A DNA stretch of 64,000 nucleotides from Solidesulfovibrio alcoholivorans DSM 5433. GTDB taxonomy: Bacteria; Desulfobacterota; Desulfovibrionia; Desulfovibrionales; Desulfovibrionaceae. The notes below the pieces were generated by a model, which was not told where the DNA came from, did not search any database, and saw only the letters and a list, made by a program, of their open reading frames with translations. The DNA is taken from assembly GCF_000702665.1 (NCBI RefSeq), contig NZ_JNJA01000015.1, forward strand, positions 29,017 to 93,016, read 5' to 3'. Below, in pieces: positions 1 to 7,426 of this stretch; position 1 is the first letter of the stretch; each line of letters starts with the position of its first letter. The position numbers and the translations under genes were made by a program.

Positions 1-531
1 CTTCAGGATCACGTCCTTGGCCGTGGCCCAACCCGTAAGCGCCCCCGTCAGGTTGACCTTGACCACCTTGGGCATGGCGATGACGTAGGCTTCGCCGGCC
101 ATGGCCAAAGCCACCGACAGGCCGCCCGCGCCCATGGCCATGGCGCCCACGCCGCCGGCCGTCGGCGTGTGGGAGTCGGAACCCACCAGCGTCTTGCCGG
201 GCTTGGCGAAGTTCTCCAGGTGCAACTGGTGGCAGATGCCCGTGCCGGGGGGCGAGAAGATGATGCCGTACTTGGCGGCCACGGTGCGCAGGTAGGCGTG
301 GTCATCGGGATTGCGGAAGCCCATCTGCAGGGTGTTATGGTCCACATAGCTCACGGAAAGCTCGGTGCGCACGCGGGGCAGGCCGATGGCTTCGAACTGG
401 AGGTAGGCCATGGTGCCCGTGGCGTCCTGCGTGAGCGTCTGGTCGATGCGCAGGGCGATTTCGGATCCCGGCGTCATTTCGCCGGAAACAAGATGGTCCT
501 TGATGATCTTTTGCGTCAGATTCAACGGCAT
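1..531 (-). CDS. aconitate hydratase, N-terminal part (cut by window edge)
   Basis: The 177 visible residues are the N-terminus of an aconitase-family [4Fe-4S] hydratase, which isomerises citrate to isocitrate through cis-aconitate in the cytoplasm. Aconitase signatures are readable: YVDHNTLQ near residue 63, SPPGTGICHQ near 95, and GSDSHTPTAGGVGAMAMG near 117. The SHTPTAGG wording fits aconitase better than the SHTSTHGAFG type of LeuC. The cluster-binding cysteines lie beyond the window. The start ATG is preceded by AAAAGGA. The exact aconitase subtype cannot be decided from this part. Confidence 0.9.
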   Translation of the reverse strand, partial: MPLNLTQKIIKDHLVSGEMTPGSEIALRIDQTLTQDATGTMAYLQFEAIGLPRVRTELSVSYVDHNTLQMGFRNPDDHAYLRTVAAKYGIIFSPPGTGICHQLHLENFAKPGKTLVGSDSHTPTAGGVGAMAMGAGGLSVALAMAGEAYVIAMPKVVKVNLTGALTGWATAKDVILK

Positions 532-708
532 GGGAGGTCCTTTTGGCTGTCGGGAAAGGGAGAAATGTCCGGCCTGCATGCCTTCCCCGGACGGCGAAGT
601 CAAGGGGCGGCCCCGGTGCGCCGGGCCGGGAGCGGCTTGTTCCCGAAGCGTGTTGACGCGACCGGGAAACAGGCGCACAGGGGTAAGGTCAGAAAAAAGG
701 AGCGCCTT

Positions 709-1344
709 ATGGATTTCAAGGATGTCATGACGGCGCGCCGGGCCGTCAACTTCTTCGACCCCGAGCGCGACGTGCCCCAGGCCGACCTGGACGCGATGCT
801 CGACACCGCCGTGCGCGCGCCCTCGGGCTTCAACCTCCAGCCCTGGAAAGTGGCGGTACTGCGCGACCCGGTCCGGAAAGCCAAACTGCGCGCCCTGGCC
901 TGGGACCAGCCCAAAGTCACCGAAGCGCCCGTCGTGCTCATGTTCCTGGCCGATACCCAGGCCTGGAAGATGTACGAGCCCTCCTTCGAGCGCCAGTTCT
1001 CCTTCCTCATGCAATCCGGCCGCTACAAGCCGGAACAGCGCGACGCCTTCGCCGCGTCCGTGCACAGCCTCTACGGCGAAACCCCGGAGAAATCCCTGGC
1101 CTTCGGCGTCAAGAACACCGCCTTTCTCGCCATGACCTTCATGTACGTCGCCGCCGACGCAGGCTATGTCACCCACCCCATGGACGGGTTCGACCACGAC
1201 GGCGTGCGTGCCGCCTTCGGCATCCCCGACCGTTTCTGGATTCCCCTGCTCATGGCCGTGGGGCACCTCAAGCCAGGCGTTGCGATCGCGCCGCCCAAAT
1301 GGCGCTTCAGCCCGGACGATATCCTCTATACCCTGCCCGAATAG
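709..1344 (+). CDS. nitroreductase family protein
   Basis: A 211-residue flavin (FMN) oxidoreductase of the nitroreductase fold, expected to use NAD(P)H to reduce nitro compounds, quinones or related substrates in the cytoplasm. The family hallmark at the N-terminus is clear: TARRAVNFFDPER followed by TAVRAPSGFNLQPW, the FMN-phosphate binding region. The C-terminus carries the usual GHLKPG turn. Length is typical. The start at 709 is chosen because AAAAAAGGAG lies just upstream and the alignment to the family begins there; an in-frame extension to 169 runs through the aconitase promoter and is not credible. The physiological substrate is unknown. Confidence 0.85.
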   Translation: MDFKDVMTARRAVNFFDPERDVPQADLDAMLDTAVRAPSGFNLQPWKVAVLRDPVRKAKLRALAWDQPKVTEAPVVLMFLADTQAWKMYEPSFERQFSFLMQSGRYKPEQRDAFAASVHSLYGETPEKSLAFGVKNTAFLAMTFMYVAADAGYVTHPMDGFDHDGVRAAFGIPDRFWIPLLMAVGHLKPGVAIAPPKWRFSPDDILYTLPE

Positions 1345-1361
1345 GGCGTCGGAGTTCCGCC

Positions 1362-2030
1362 ATGCGCAAGACCCTTCTCGCCATCGTGTGCCTCGCCACA
1401 TTCGGCCTCGTCCCGGCGGCCGGCTTCGCCCAGCCCGCCAATTCCCTGCTGCTGTCCCCGTCCGCCGAGCCGGCCGCGCCCGTGCTCGACGGCAAAACCC
1501 TCGATCCGCCCCATACTTCCACGACGTTCTGGATACGCCACATCGTCGCGCCCGTGGCCGGCCGCTTCGACGCGGCCGCCGGCACCATCGATATCCCCGC
1601 CAAGGATCCGGCCAAAGGCCACGTCGCCTTCACCGTGCAAACCAAAAGCGTGGACACCGGCGTCGCCGCCCGGGACAAGCACCTCAATACGCCGGAATTC
1701 CTGGACAGCGCCAACTACCCCGAAATGAAGTTCGCAAGCGAACGCATCGTCGCGGCCGGCAAGGGCATTTATACCGTCACCGGCAAACTCACCATCAAGG
1801 ACGTGACCAAAACCGTCTCCATCCCCATCAAATATCTCGGCACCAAGCCCAACCCCATGATGCCCTGCGTGGACGCCTCTGGCTACGAGGCCCATCTGTC
1901 GCTCAACCGGCTGGAATACCACGTCGGCACGGGCAAATACTTCAAAATGGGCGCTGTCGGCGACATGGTCGATATCAGCCTCGCCGGCGAAACCCTGGCC
2001 AAACGGCCAGGGTGCGTGAAAGGAGAGTAG
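1362..2030 (+). CDS. YceI family periplasmic protein
   Basis: A 222-residue exported protein. Residues 1-24 form a signal peptide ending AGFAQ. The mature part matches the YceI lipocalin-like barrel: HTSTTFWIRHIVAPVAGRF near 52, KSVDTG near 98, the NTPEFLDSANYPEMKF block, then GKLTIKDVTK. YceI proteins bind long isoprenoid or lipid-like ligands in the periplasm; what this one binds is not shown by sequence. It starts 17 bases after the nitroreductase stop, so the two may be co-transcribed. The 3' side runs straight into a repeat-rich gap. Confidence 0.88.
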   Translation: MRKTLLAIVCLATFGLVPAAGFAQPANSLLLSPSAEPAAPVLDGKTLDPPHTSTTFWIRHIVAPVAGRFDAAAGTIDIPAKDPAKGHVAFTVQTKSVDTGVAARDKHLNTPEFLDSANYPEMKFASERIVAAGKGIYTVTGKLTIKDVTKTVSIPIKYLGTKPNPMMPCVDASGYEAHLSLNRLEYHVGTGKYFKMGAVGDMVDISLAGETLAKRPGCVKGE

Positions 2031-2067
2031 GAGGAGACGGGGAGAGGGGAAGAAGAGGAAGAGAGAA

Positions 2068-2125
2068 GATGCCTCCGGCGGCCAGGAGGGGATCATCCCC
2101 TCCTGGACCTCCCCGACGGGGGAGT
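2068..2125 (+). repeat. dispersed hairpin repeat, family 1, copy A
   Basis: Begins GATGCCTCCGGCGGCCA, then a perfect hairpin at 2082-2106 (arms CCAGGAGGGGA and TCCCCTCCTGG, loop TCA), then a second small hairpin CTCCCC/GGGGAG at 2109-2124. Six more copies of the same plan occur in this window. It lies 40 bases after the YceI gene and could also end transcription, although no T-run follows. Confidence 0.85.
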
Positions 2126-2170
2126 GGCAAGCGGGAGGGAGGACGGTCGGCATGCGGTGCGACGGGGTTT

Positions 2171-2242
2171 GTGGTCGCGGAAATGGGCCGGCCCCGCAGG
2201 CCGCAAAGCCGGCCAGCACGGCCGGCCCATTTCCGCGACCAC
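2171..2242. repeat. perfect 23-bp inverted repeat
   Basis: Arms 2171-2193 and 2220-2242 are exact reverse complements (GTGGTCGCGGAAATGGGCC...) separated by a 26-base spacer. As RNA this would be a very stable stem. It sits between family-1 copy A and a family-2 repeat. Confidence 0.85.
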
Positions 2243-2243
2243 G

Positions 2244-2322
2244 GGCGCCAGCGGCGAAGCGCCGCATCTGAAGATTAGGTCAGTAGAATTCCTCCAAACT
2301 CGCCCTGAAAGGGCGACGGCCT
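2244..2322 (-). repeat. dispersed structured repeat, family 2, copy 1
   Basis: Read on the minus strand it has a hairpin CGCCCT-TTC-AGGGCG, then GGAATTCTACTGACC, then AGATGCGGCG-CTT-CGCCGC. The same element occurs on the plus strand at 31171-31252 with the first stem changed in a compensated way. It is not a gene; no credible ORF matches it. Confidence 0.7.
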
Positions 2323-2390
2323 GGGGCCGGAATTCCCCCTGCCGCGCCTGCCGCGAAAGCGGCGGCAGCGGCAGGGGAAATTCCGGCCCC
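2323..2390. repeat. long imperfect inverted repeat with GAAA-capped inner stem
   Basis: Outer arms 2323-2345 and 2368-2390 pair with a single mismatch (GGGGCCGGAATT... with ...AATTCCGGCCCC). Inside, GCCGC-GAAA-GCGGC gives a second stem closed by a GNRA-type tetraloop, which favours an RNA rather than a DNA role. With the neighbouring elements this makes up most of the 560-base gap between the YceI gene and the next coding sequence. Confidence 0.75.
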
Positions 2391-2588
2391 ATCTTCGTAC
2401 CGTCAACGCCAGCCCTTCCGGTGACCGCAGTCCCTTCCGCGGCACGACGCCGGCCGGGGGGACCGGGGGGAGTGACTCCCCCCGGCGGGGTCTGGGCAGC
2501 GCCCTGGCAGGGGCCGGCGGCGCGCCCCGGTTGTTCGCTTTCGAGCATGGCGTTATAGGGGAGAAAAAGCCATTGACCGGGGGTGACG

Positions 2589-3113
2589 GTGAGACGGATC
2601 GGCGTTATGGCGCTTGTATTTTCCCTGGGGTGCGGGGCTGCGGCGCAGGCAGCGCCGATGCGTGTGACGGCTCGGGAGCAGCCTCATGCGCAGCCCCATG
2701 TGCAGCCACGGGAGCAGGGGCAGGACCAGGGTCGGGAGGTGATGCTCCAGACCATCGGCATGCTGGCCGGCCAGGGGCTGGTGCTGGGGCACGAGGCGCT
2801 GGCCGGGGTGTATGTCCGCTACGACAAACGGCTGCTTTCCCAGGAGGATGCCGCGCGCGCGGCGGCGGATCAGTTGCGTTACGCCGACTGGGTGCTGGGT
2901 GTCTTCAAGGGCCGGCTCATGCGTGAGCTCAAGGAGCAGGAGCGCAAGGATCTGACGCTGTTGATCGGGTTTTACGAGGTGGAGCGGCAGGCGGCCCAGG
3001 CGCTCGTGACATACGTCAAGGAAGGCGGCGCGAAGAACCGTGAGGCGTTCGAGGCGTTGCAGGAGCGGGTGGCGGCCGTGATTCGCCAGATCAGCCTTGG
3101 CGGCGCGTCGTGA
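2589..3113 (+). CDS. secreted protein of unknown function
   Basis: Not recognised. A 174-residue protein with a signal peptide (MRRIGVMALVFSLGCGAAAQA) followed by a His/Gln/Pro-rich linker (QPHAQPHVQPREQGQDQG) and a mostly helical, charged C-terminal half containing two long amphipathic stretches. It is probably periplasmic. The GTG start at 2589 is preferred over the in-frame GTG at 2583 because GGGGG at 2579-2583 gives it a proper ribosome-site spacing. No cysteine pair or enzyme motif is visible. Confidence 0.6.
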   Translation: MRRIGVMALVFSLGCGAAAQAAPMRVTAREQPHAQPHVQPREQGQDQGREVMLQTIGMLAGQGLVLGHEALAGVYVRYDKRLLSQEDAARAAADQLRYADWVLGVFKGRLMRELKEQERKDLTLLIGFYEVERQAAQALVTYVKEGGAKNREAFEALQERVAAVIRQISLGGAS

Positions 3114-3225
3114 CCGGGCCGGGGCATTGCCGCCGCGTCACTTGCCTTTGCACGGCGAGTGTGCCAGAGAGGACATTGTGGGGGTTCACCGTGTGTTGCG
3201 CGTATATCCCCAACGAGGAGAGGCT

Positions 3226-3519
3226 ATGAAGAAACTGCTTTGCCTGTTGCTGCTGGCCGGCTTCCTGGCTGCCACAATGGTGGTCGTGCGGGATGCCGAG
3301 GCCCGGCCGCCCTGTCCCCCCGGGTATTTCTGGGACGGCCCGCGCGGCTGCATGCCCATGCCGTACTATCCGCCGCCTCCGGCCTACTATCCGCCGCCGC
3401 CGGCGTATGTGCCGCCGGCCTGTCCGCCAGGGACATTTTGGCGGGCCGGGGCCTGCCGGCCGGTTCCTCCGGCTCCGGGCGTGCGGGTGTATCTGCCGCC
3501 CATTTACATAGGGCCTTAG
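3226..3519 (+). CDS. small secreted proline/tyrosine-rich protein
   Basis: A 97-residue protein with an uncleaved-looking or Ala-Glu-Ala-type signal peptide (residues 1-26) and a mature part made almost only of proline-rich repeats: two CPPG-(Y/T)FW motifs (CPPGYFW, CPPGTFW) flanking YYPPPPAYYPPPPAYVPP. Four cysteines are arranged as two pairs around the CPPG units and could form disulfides in the periplasm. GAGGAG at 3216-3221 supports the ATG at 3226. Function unknown; cell-wall or envelope surface association is a guess from composition. Confidence 0.65.
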   Translation: MKKLLCLLLLAGFLAATMVVVRDAEARPPCPPGYFWDGPRGCMPMPYYPPPPAYYPPPPAYVPPACPPGTFWRAGACRPVPPAPGVRVYLPPIYIGP

Positions 3520-3565
3520 CCAAGGTGCTTCTTCGCGGCCGCCTGGAGTTATCCGGGCGGCCGCG

Positions 3566-5824
3566 TTATTCCGGGGCCACGGCGCACAAGAGCCCCCGCA
3601 GTTGGTAGGAGCCGAAGGCGGGGTCGTAGGGGGGCGCGTCGCTTGTGAGCACGTTGGCGTTGGAAGCGAGCGCATCGAACCCGTCTTCTTCCCGTTCGGG
3701 GAACCACCAGCCGTGGTCCACGCTGACCACGCCTTCCATGATGTCCTCCGTCACCTTGGCCCGCATGCGGATTTCGCCGCGCGGGCTTTTCACGCGCATC
3801 CACGCGCCGTCCGTGATGCCGTAGCGCGCCGCGGTTCGCGGCCCGAGTTCGGCCAGGGGATCGGGCCGGCGGGCGCGCAGGCGTGCGATCTGCCGGCCGT
3901 CGCTGTGGAAAAATTCCGGCCGCCTGGCCCCGGTGGTGAGCACGAGCGGGTACTCACGCGCCGTTTGCGGCGCGGAGACCGGGCTTTCCGGCGGTTCGGC
4001 GAAGGAGGGCAGGGGATCGTAGCCCAGGCGCGCGAGCGCCTTGCAGGAAAGCTCCACCTTGCGGCTCGGCGTGCGGAAGCCTTTTTCCCGGTAGCGGTGG
4101 TAGGCGGGCGGGGCCATGACCATGAAGCGCTCGGCCAGCTCTTCGAAGGTGAGCCCGATGGGGGCCAGGCGCTGGTTCAGGATGTCCGTGAGGTTTTCGT
4201 CCGCGCCGGGCAGGTCGAGGCGTTGCGCCAGGTCGCTGAGGATCAGCTCGTTTTGGCGGCATTCGCCCACGGTTGCGAGCTTGCGGTGGGCGAAGACGGC
4301 CCGGGGCGCGACAAAGGGCAGTTCGATGATCTGGTCGATCTCGGGCCAGTAGGCCGACGGCAGCACGTAGTCGGCCATGGCGGCGGTCGGCGTCATGAAA
4401 TGGTCGGCGACGACGAGCAGGTCGAGCGCCTTGAGCGCCTCGAGCACGCCCCGGGTGTTGGCGACCGTGGCCAGGGGGTTGTTGCCGAAAACGAGCAGCG
4501 CGCGCACGCGGTAGGGTTCGCCCGTGCGCATGGCCGCAAAAAGCCCCGGGATGTGCGCAGCGGGCATGAAGGCGCGAAAGCCGCCGAGGAGTTTGAAGCG
4601 GTTCGCGCCGATGCGCTTGGCGAGCGCCTCCGGGGGCAGGGCCTGTCGCAGCACGGGATAGGCCCCGACGAGGTCGCTGCCGAAGACGTCGCCGCCGGGC
4701 ACGTCGAGGTTGCCGGTCAGGCCCCGCAGCAGGGCCACGGCGCGCACGGTTTGCAGGCTGTTGGGGTTTTGTTCCAGGGACACGCCCCAGTCGAGGATGG
4801 ACGGGCGGTCCGTGGCGTAGCGGTGCGCCGCCTCCAGCATGGCCCCGGCCGGCACGCCGGTGACCGCCTCGGCCCAGGCGGGCGTGGCCGAGGCCACGCG
4901 CGTACGCAGGTCGGCAAACCCCGCGCCGTAGGCTTCCACGAACTCCTTGTCGTACCAGCCTTCCTCGATCACGGCACGCAGCATGGCCAGGGCGAGCGCC
5001 GCGTCCGTGCCCGGGCGGATGGGTAGCCACAGGCCGCAGCGCCTCGCCGTTTCGCTGCGCCGGGGGTCCACGGCGATGCCGAACGCCCCCCGCGCCAATG
5101 CGTCGCGCACGGGGAAGGCCAGCTTGCCGTCCGGGCCGGAAACCAGGGGGTTGTGGCCCCAGAAGAGGATGGTGCGCGGCGGCGTGTCGCCGTAGTAGTC
5201 GCCCGTGACGAAGCCGCCGTAGGTGAGGTTGGAGACGGTGATGCGCGGGATGTAGCAGTTGGCCAGTCCCGGCTCGTACCAGTTGGGCGTGCCGAAGGTG
5301 TTGGCGAAGCGGATGACGTGGAAGTAGTGGTGCCGCCCCGTGCCCTGCCCGAGCGCCACGGATTCGGGGCCGGACTCGCGCCGGAAGCGGTCCAGGCGCG
5401 CGGCGATGTCGGCAAGGGCCTCGTCCCAGGAGACGGGGGCGAATTTCCCCTCGCCGCGCGCGCCCGTGCGCTTGAGCGGCCGGGTGAGCCTGTCGGGGTG
5501 GTGCATGGCCTGGGGCGTGGAAAGGCCCTTGACGCACATGCGGCCGCGATTAAACGGCGAGCCCGGCCAGGGCCGCACGCGCACGACCCTGCCGTCCGCG
5601 ACCGTCACCCGGGCGGCGCAACCGCCGTGGCACACGCGGCAGATGCTGCGAAATTCCCCGTCGCAAGGGGGCGTAGGACTGGGCAGGGGAAGCCTCCGGC
5701 GGCCAAAGGGTTTTCGCCCTTTGGAATCCCCATAAAAGGTCAAACCTGGCAAGGATTCCTTGCGTCTTGTTCCGGGCGATCCGGCCGTCGCACGCGGGGC
5801 GTATGTCCCACAGGGACACGACAT
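3566..5824 (-). CDS. orphan molybdopterin-dependent oxidoreductase
   Basis: A 752-residue DMSO-reductase-family enzyme (bis-MGD molybdenum or tungsten, one N-terminal [4Fe-4S] cluster). The cluster motif CRVCHGGC...MCVKG is near residue 65-100; the MGD-binding regions include GQGTGRHHYFH and LVFGNNPLA, and the C-terminal molydopterin-binding domain begins at YPLVLTTGARRPEFFHS. CYIPRIT near 190 may hold the metal-ligand cysteine (inference). No Tat signal and no partner Fe-S or membrane subunit nearby, so it is probably a soluble cytoplasmic enzyme of unknown substrate. The ATG at 5824 overlaps the upstream stop as TAATG, which argues for translational coupling; the resulting 60-residue N-terminal lead includes a stretch translated from a dispersed repeat. 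Confidence 0.8.
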   Translation of the reverse strand: MSCPCGTYAPRATAGSPGTRRKESLPGLTFYGDSKGRKPFGRRRLPLPSPTPPCDGEFRSICRVCHGGCAARVTVADGRVVRVRPWPGSPFNRGRMCVKGLSTPQAMHHPDRLTRPLKRTGARGEGKFAPVSWDEALADIAARLDRFRRESGPESVALGQGTGRHHYFHVIRFANTFGTPNWYEPGLANCYIPRITVSNLTYGGFVTGDYYGDTPPRTILFWGHNPLVSGPDGKLAFPVRDALARGAFGIAVDPRRSETARRCGLWLPIRPGTDAALALAMLRAVIEEGWYDKEFVEAYGAGFADLRTRVASATPAWAEAVTGVPAGAMLEAAHRYATDRPSILDWGVSLEQNPNSLQTVRAVALLRGLTGNLDVPGGDVFGSDLVGAYPVLRQALPPEALAKRIGANRFKLLGGFRAFMPAAHIPGLFAAMRTGEPYRVRALLVFGNNPLATVANTRGVLEALKALDLLVVADHFMTPTAAMADYVLPSAYWPEIDQIIELPFVAPRAVFAHRKLATVGECRQNELILSDLAQRLDLPGADENLTDILNQRLAPIGLTFEELAERFMVMAPPAYHRYREKGFRTPSRKVELSCKALARLGYDPLPSFAEPPESPVSAPQTAREYPLVLTTGARRPEFFHSDGRQIARLRARRPDPLAELGPRTAARYGITDGAWMRVKSPRGEIRMRAKVTEDIMEGVVSVDHGWWFPEREEDGFDALASNANVLTSDAPPYDPAFGSYQLRGLLCAVAPE
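5688..5733 (+). repeat. dispersed hairpin repeat, family 1, copy G (inside a coding region)
   Basis: Same lead GAAGCCTCCGGCGGCCA as the other copies but with a different stem, CCAAAGGG-TTTTCG-CCCTTTGG, followed by AATCCCC. It lies antisense within the 5' part of the molybdopterin oxidoreductase gene and, in that frame, is translated as roughly residues 31-46 of the protein. Confidence 0.8.
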
Positions 5825-6252
5825 TAACGGATCGCGGCGAAAAAGCACAGCACGGCGAGAAAGCCCAGGCAGGCGAGCAGGCCGTGGAGCAGGTTCCACT
5901 TTTCCAGAAGCGCCCGTGTGGCCGCGTCGGCCGTATCGGGATTCGCGGCCATGAGCGTTCTGTCCATGGGCCTGATCCATTTATACGTCACGACCCAGAT
6001 GGCGATGGAAAAAAGCGCGCCCGTGAGATTGAGCGCGCCGCCGGACCAGAAAAGCGCCAGCACGCCAAAAAAGAAGCCGGCCCCGGCCAGGGGGGCCAGC
6101 ACCCGGATCGCCCTGGGGCAACTGCGCTGCCACTGCGCCAGCATGTCGCCGTCCAGCATGTCGCGCCGGGCGGGATGCTCGACGAAATACAGGTAGAAGG
6201 CCGCGCCGGTGAAGGCGGCCATGACGGCCAGAGCCAGGGCGGTGAATTCCAT
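5824..6252 (-). CDS. small membrane protein, DUF1772-like
   Basis: A 142-residue protein with four hydrophobic segments (about residues 3-23, 50-70, 75-92 and 122-140). The pattern YLYFVEHPARRDML near 21 and the C-terminal EKWNLLHGLLACLGF resemble the DUF1772/anthrone-oxygenase-like membrane family, in which the central function is mostly unknown. Its stop codon overlaps the start of the molybdopterin oxidoreductase gene (TAATG), so the two are made together. It starts only 15 bases after the aminotransferase stop and may be the tail of that operon. Confidence 0.6.
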   Translation of the reverse strand: MEFTALALAVMAAFTGAAFYLYFVEHPARRDMLDGDMLAQWQRSCPRAIRVLAPLAGAGFFFGVLALFWSGGALNLTGALFSIAIWVVTYKWIRPMDRTLMAANPDTADAATRALLEKWNLLHGLLACLGFLAVLCFFAAIR

Positions 6253-6266
6253 GCGGGCTCCTTGGG

Positions 6267-7382
6267 CTACGCGTCGCCGAGGGCGGCCAGGGTTTCGCGC
6301 AGGGCGGCGATGGCCGTGTCCTGCTCGGCGTCGGCAAGCGACGGGTACATGGGCAGGGAGAAGATTTCCTTGGCCGCCTGCTCGGTGTGCGGCAGGTCGC
6401 CCTCCTTGTAGCCGAGGTGGGCGTAGCCCGTCATGGTGTGGATGGGCCAGGGATAGCTGATGTTGACGTTGACGCCCCGTTCCTTGAGCCCGGCCATGAC
6501 GGCGTCGCGCCGGGGGTGGCGCACGACGTAGAGGTAGTAGGCGTGCGTGTTGCCGGCGGCGGTTCGGGGCAGGGTGAGCGCCGTGTCCGCCAGGGCGGCG
6601 TCGTAGCGCGCGGCGAGCGCCTGCCGGCGGGCGATGTAGTCCGGCAGGTGCTTGAGCTTGCCGCGCAGGATCGCGGCGTGGATTTCGTCCAGGCGCGAAT
6701 TGTAGCCCTGCTCCAGGGCGTAGTAGGTCTTTTCCATGCCGTAGAAGCGCAGTTTTTTCAGCTTCGCCGCCACGTCCTCGCGGCCGGTCAGCACCATGCC
6801 GCCGTCGCCGTAGGTGCCGAGGATCTTCGTGGGGTAGAAGGAAAAGGCCGCGGCGTCGGACAGGGAGCCCGCGACCTTGCCGCGTTGCGTCGCGCCGTGG
6901 GACTGGGCGCAGTCCTCGATCACGGCGAGCCCGTGGCGGTCGGCCACGGCCCGCACGGCCTCCATGTCCACGCACTGGCCGAACAGGTGCACCGCGACCA
7001 CGGCCCGGGTGCGCGGCGTGACCGCCGCCTCGAGCCTGTCCGTGTCCATGAGGTAGGTGGCCGGGTCGATGTCCACGAAGCGCGGCGCGCCGCCGGCGCT
7101 GGCGATGGCCGAGACCGTGGGCACGGCGGTGTTGGAGACGGTGACGACCTCGTCGCCGGGAGCCAGGCCGCAGGCGAGCAGCGCGAGCATCACGGCGTTC
7201 GTGCCGTTGTCGCAGCCCACACCGTACTTCGCGCCGCAATAGGCGGCGAATTCCTCTTCGAACGCGGCGACATGGGGCCCGAGGATGAGCTTGCCCGAGC
7301 CCAGCACGTCGCTGACGGCGGCCAGGATCTCCTCGCGTTCGGCCTCGTATTCCCGCAAATATCCCCATACATTGACCGGCAT
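6267..7382 (-). CDS. DegT/DnrJ/EryC1/StrS sugar aminotransferase
   Basis: A 371-residue PLP-dependent aminotransferase acting on nucleotide-linked keto-sugars (glutamate as usual amino donor). The cofactor lysine is in FYPTKILGTYGDGG (K186), with the upstream DNGTNAVMLAL phosphate-binding turn and EDCAQSHGA. It is close to the FdtB/QdtB type that aminates position 3 of a 6-deoxy-3-ketohexose, but a 4-aminotransferase is also possible. It is the distal gene of the deoxysugar operon. Start at 7382 is chosen over 7388 because AAAGGGA then sits at normal spacing. Confidence 0.85.
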   Translation of the reverse strand: MPVNVWGYLREYEAEREEILAAVSDVLGSGKLILGPHVAAFEEEFAAYCGAKYGVGCDNGTNAVMLALLACGLAPGDEVVTVSNTAVPTVSAIASAGGAPRFVDIDPATYLMDTDRLEAAVTPRTRAVVAVHLFGQCVDMEAVRAVADRHGLAVIEDCAQSHGATQRGKVAGSLSDAAAFSFYPTKILGTYGDGGMVLTGREDVAAKLKKLRFYGMEKTYYALEQGYNSRLDEIHAAILRGKLKHLPDYIARRQALAARYDAALADTALTLPRTAAGNTHAYYLYVVRHPRRDAVMAGLKERGVNVNISYPWPIHTMTGYAHLGYKEGDLPHTEQAAKEIFSLPMYPSLADAEQDTAIAALRETLAALGDA

Positions 7383-7426
7383 TGTCATTTCCCTTTTATT
7401 TTCAGGCGTAAGCGGCGTGATTTCGC

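Noticed and set aside
2093..2558. ORFs on both strands in the gap after the YceI gene
   Set aside because: They translate inverted repeats and family-1/2 elements; no ribosome sites or domain features.
3566..5824. Selenocysteine formate dehydrogenase
   Set aside because: The frame has no internal TGA, and no partner Fe-S or cytochrome subunit adjoins it.
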